This document shows positions 62,396-64,000 of a stretch of 64,000 nt of DNA, piece after piece. Where the stretch lies: contig NC_092568.1 of assembly GCF_037975245.1 (NCBI RefSeq), positions 3,496,001 to 3,560,000 on the forward strand. Direction: 5' to 3'. The stretch's first letter is position 1; every line of letters starts with the position of its first letter. The notes beneath the pieces were generated by a model. The model saw nothing but the letters and a program-made list of their open reading frames with translations, made no database searches and was not told where the DNA came from. A program made the position numbers and the translations under genes. This stretch comes from Apostichopus japonicus. Its lineage: Eukaryota > Echinodermata > Holothuroidea > Aspidochirotida > Stichopodidae.

Positions 62396-63133
62396 ATGTA
62401 TAGGCAACTGCCAGATCGAAACTGACAGTCGCGTGCACACTTATAACACTGGTTGCTTCTTACGGTTCCTAAAAGTGCTGGTGCTCTAGAGCCTAATTTA
62501 AAACAAGATGAAAGATTTGGTGGGCCCGGAGCCGCCCTGTACTACTTCGTGCAGAAAATCCTACAATTATTTACGTCGAACAAGGGTCTAATCTCTTCAG
62601 GTGGTGAGCTAACAAGGAAAACGGTATTCTTGCCCTATATTTCTGGTCCACACCGCTAGGTGAGTGACGTCAAGGTTTAGATAAATATAACAACGGAATC
62701 GGGTTTTCTTCCTAATTACCAACCCGCAGAAAAACTGCCTAAGTATTTAGAAAGACAAAGATACTAAAATCTCACCCATAAATGATGGCAAACAGCTACA
62801 AACTTTTCTTGTTAAACCAATTAGCGGTTAGGGCCTAGAACACACGTCCGCACTTGTCTGAGTCTTGCTGTGAACTGGCGAACTCTTCAGCACGAGGCAG
62901 ATTATAAGAGACGCGCAAGTTGCACGAGCGTCCACATGGGCATCACATGTCACGCTAGTGAATTAAGAAAGGTGTCGGGCGCCCTCGATTCAGTTAAATC
63001 AGGATGATCCGAGCTCCGTTACACCGTTATATTGCTCGTCACAAGTAACACAACCGCCGTTTCCGTTGATGAGTACGATATCCATAGAAGAAACAAAAAT
63101 TAAAAGCGTTAAGGAGTCATTTAGGTAAAGAAG
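62396..63133. other. Spacer and probable 5' region of the GPCR gene
   Basis: No coding signal is recognised. There is no EF3/EF4 of the EF-hand gene here. TAG at 63122 is in frame upstream of the GPCR start and supports that start. Confidence 0.5.
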
Positions 63134-64000
63134 ATGGATGCGAACGGAGTTGAAGTTACGATTTTACCCACCGATTCGCCTGGTTATGTTTTGGAAGATC
63201 CGACACAAAGAACACTTTTGTCCGTTATAGTGATACTTTTGGCGGCTGTTGGCATTCCTGGGAATATATTGGTTATGATCGCTGTGACTTTCTCGAAAAG
63301 ATTGCAAACCAAGACCAATTCATTTGTCGTGAATTTGGCGTGTTCTGATCTTGCAGCGTGCCTCGTCCTTCCGTTCCAAGTTGTCGCTTTGTTGAACGAT
63401 AGTTGGCCATTGCCAGACCAGTTGTGTACCTTTGTTGCTGTTGTTGCCTCGGTTGGTCTTGGTAGCAGCGTAGTCAATCTCGCCTTAATCGCCTTTAACC
63501 GTTTCACGTTAATAACTAAATCTCGTACTCACTACCACCAACTATATTCAAAGAGAAATCTTGTCTTCATGTTAGTTTCAGCATGGATCATTCCGATCGT
63601 CCTGGTTACGGTCCCACCCTTGTGTGGCCTTGGAGGAATCGGCTACTCGGAGAGATATAAGATATGTTCAGCTGACTCAACCCATCCTTTATCGGATGTT
63701 TACGCATTCATCAGCAGTGTTCTCGTTGGATTTCCATGTTTGATCATTATTATTACATGTTACGTCAAAATTTATCGCTTCATTCGAGCTAAAAATCGCG
63801 AGCTGTTTTCCAACAACGCATGTAGAGGAGAAAGCACTGGCCACGCCCAATCAGCGGCCTTCAAAAGACAAGTGAAAGTGACAAAGAACTTGTTTTTGGT
63901 GGTATGTTCGTACATCATCTGTATAATGCCCTTTGCTATCAACTGTTTGATACCAGCCAGCTACCCTTCCATTCCTTTGGTGTCGTTATTTCTTATCGTT
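63134..64000 (+). CDS. Class A G-protein-coupled receptor, N-terminal 289 residues (runs off window)
   Basis: One uninterrupted frame from an ATG with A at -3 and G at +4. TM1 carries GN (Asn44); TM2 carries NLACSDLAACLVLPF with the conserved Asp72. Cys98 precedes TM3. The TM3 end is NRF (122-124) in place of DRY. TM4 has SAWIIP, an extracellular Cys follows in loop 2, and TM5 ends CYVKIYRFI. TM6 has CIMPF in place of the usual CWxP. TM7 lies beyond the edge. An NR(F/Y) motif is typical of melatonin-receptor, GPR84 and Tre1/moody-like receptors, so an orphan of that broad group is the best guess; the ligand cannot be inferred. No intron in the visible part. Confidence 0.85.
   Translation, partial: MDANGVEVTILPTDSPGYVLEDPTQRTLLSVIVILLAAVGIPGNILVMIAVTFSKRLQTKTNSFVVNLACSDLAACLVLPFQVVALLNDSWPLPDQLCTFVAVVASVGLGSSVVNLALIAFNRFTLITKSRTHYHQLYSKRNLVFMLVSAWIIPIVLVTVPPLCGLGGIGYSERYKICSADSTHPLSDVYAFISSVLVGFPCLIIIITCYVKIYRFIRAKNRELFSNNACRGESTGHAQSAAFKRQVKVTKNLFLVVCSYIICIMPFAINCLIPASYPSIPLVSLFLIV

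Noticed and set aside
62156..62440. Arg/Val-rich small proteins
   Set aside because: They are translations of the 34-bp minisatellite, whose unit is not a multiple of three.

Overview
This window looks like nuclear DNA from a deuterostome marine invertebrate. An echinoderm such as a sea cucumber is my best guess, but this is inference. The reasons are intron-rich genes with GT-AG splice sites, low GC, many non-LTR, hAT-like and Ty3/gypsy fragments, G-homopolymer-rich short elements, and a pair of secreted animal haem peroxidases of the myeloperoxidase/peroxidasin/ovoperoxidase superfamily. There are no bacterial-style operons, CRISPR arrays or convincing RNA genes. All gene models were assembled by eye from open frames, splice sites and phase continuity; there is no transcript evidence.

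Layout. 1-15.3 kb is repeat-rich and has no intact gene. It holds a 61-bp-arm hairpin next to a (TA)n tract, two satellite blocks in opposite orientation (about 2.4-4.5 kb and 11.0-12.6 kb, ~205-215 bp unit), a non-LTR reverse-transcriptase remnant, a Ulp1-type protease fragment, a ~60-bp minisatellite, and a complete 1.64-kb hAT-like element with an exact 8-bp target duplication. 15.5-23.6 kb is a four-exon gene for a 493-residue single-pass Ig-domain receptor. Its introns and flank carry three reverse-transcriptase remnants and a decayed copy of one Ig exon. 25.07-26.01 kb is a fold-back element whose arms are minisatellites. 29.1-29.5 kb is a hAT-type MITE with a perfect 8-bp duplication.

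30.95-42.1 kb and 46.96-56.3 kb are two tandem paralogous haem peroxidase genes, each with 12 coding exons and the same intron phases. They encode 712 and 842 residues. Both keep every catalytic and haem-linking residue I can check. The second carries an extra ~130-residue Ser/Arg-rich tail built from a 54-bp in-frame repeat. Intron 1 of the first holds about 204 uninterrupted tetranucleotide units just before the splice acceptor, and its intron 7 is mostly a 1.34-kb hAT-like element.

58.0-60.4 kb is a calmodulin/troponin-C-like EF-hand gene cut off after EF2 by repeat DNA that supplies the last 14 codons and the stop. 60.5-62.1 kb is an antisense Ty3/gypsy pol fragment (RNase H and integrase), followed by a 34-bp minisatellite. 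63.13 kb to the right edge is the first 289 codons of a class A GPCR that runs off the window.

The genes do not form an obvious pathway. The clearest functional unit is the peroxidase pair: secreted enzymes likely to oxidise halides or cross-link extracellular tyrosines, one of which has gained a charged low-complexity tail.
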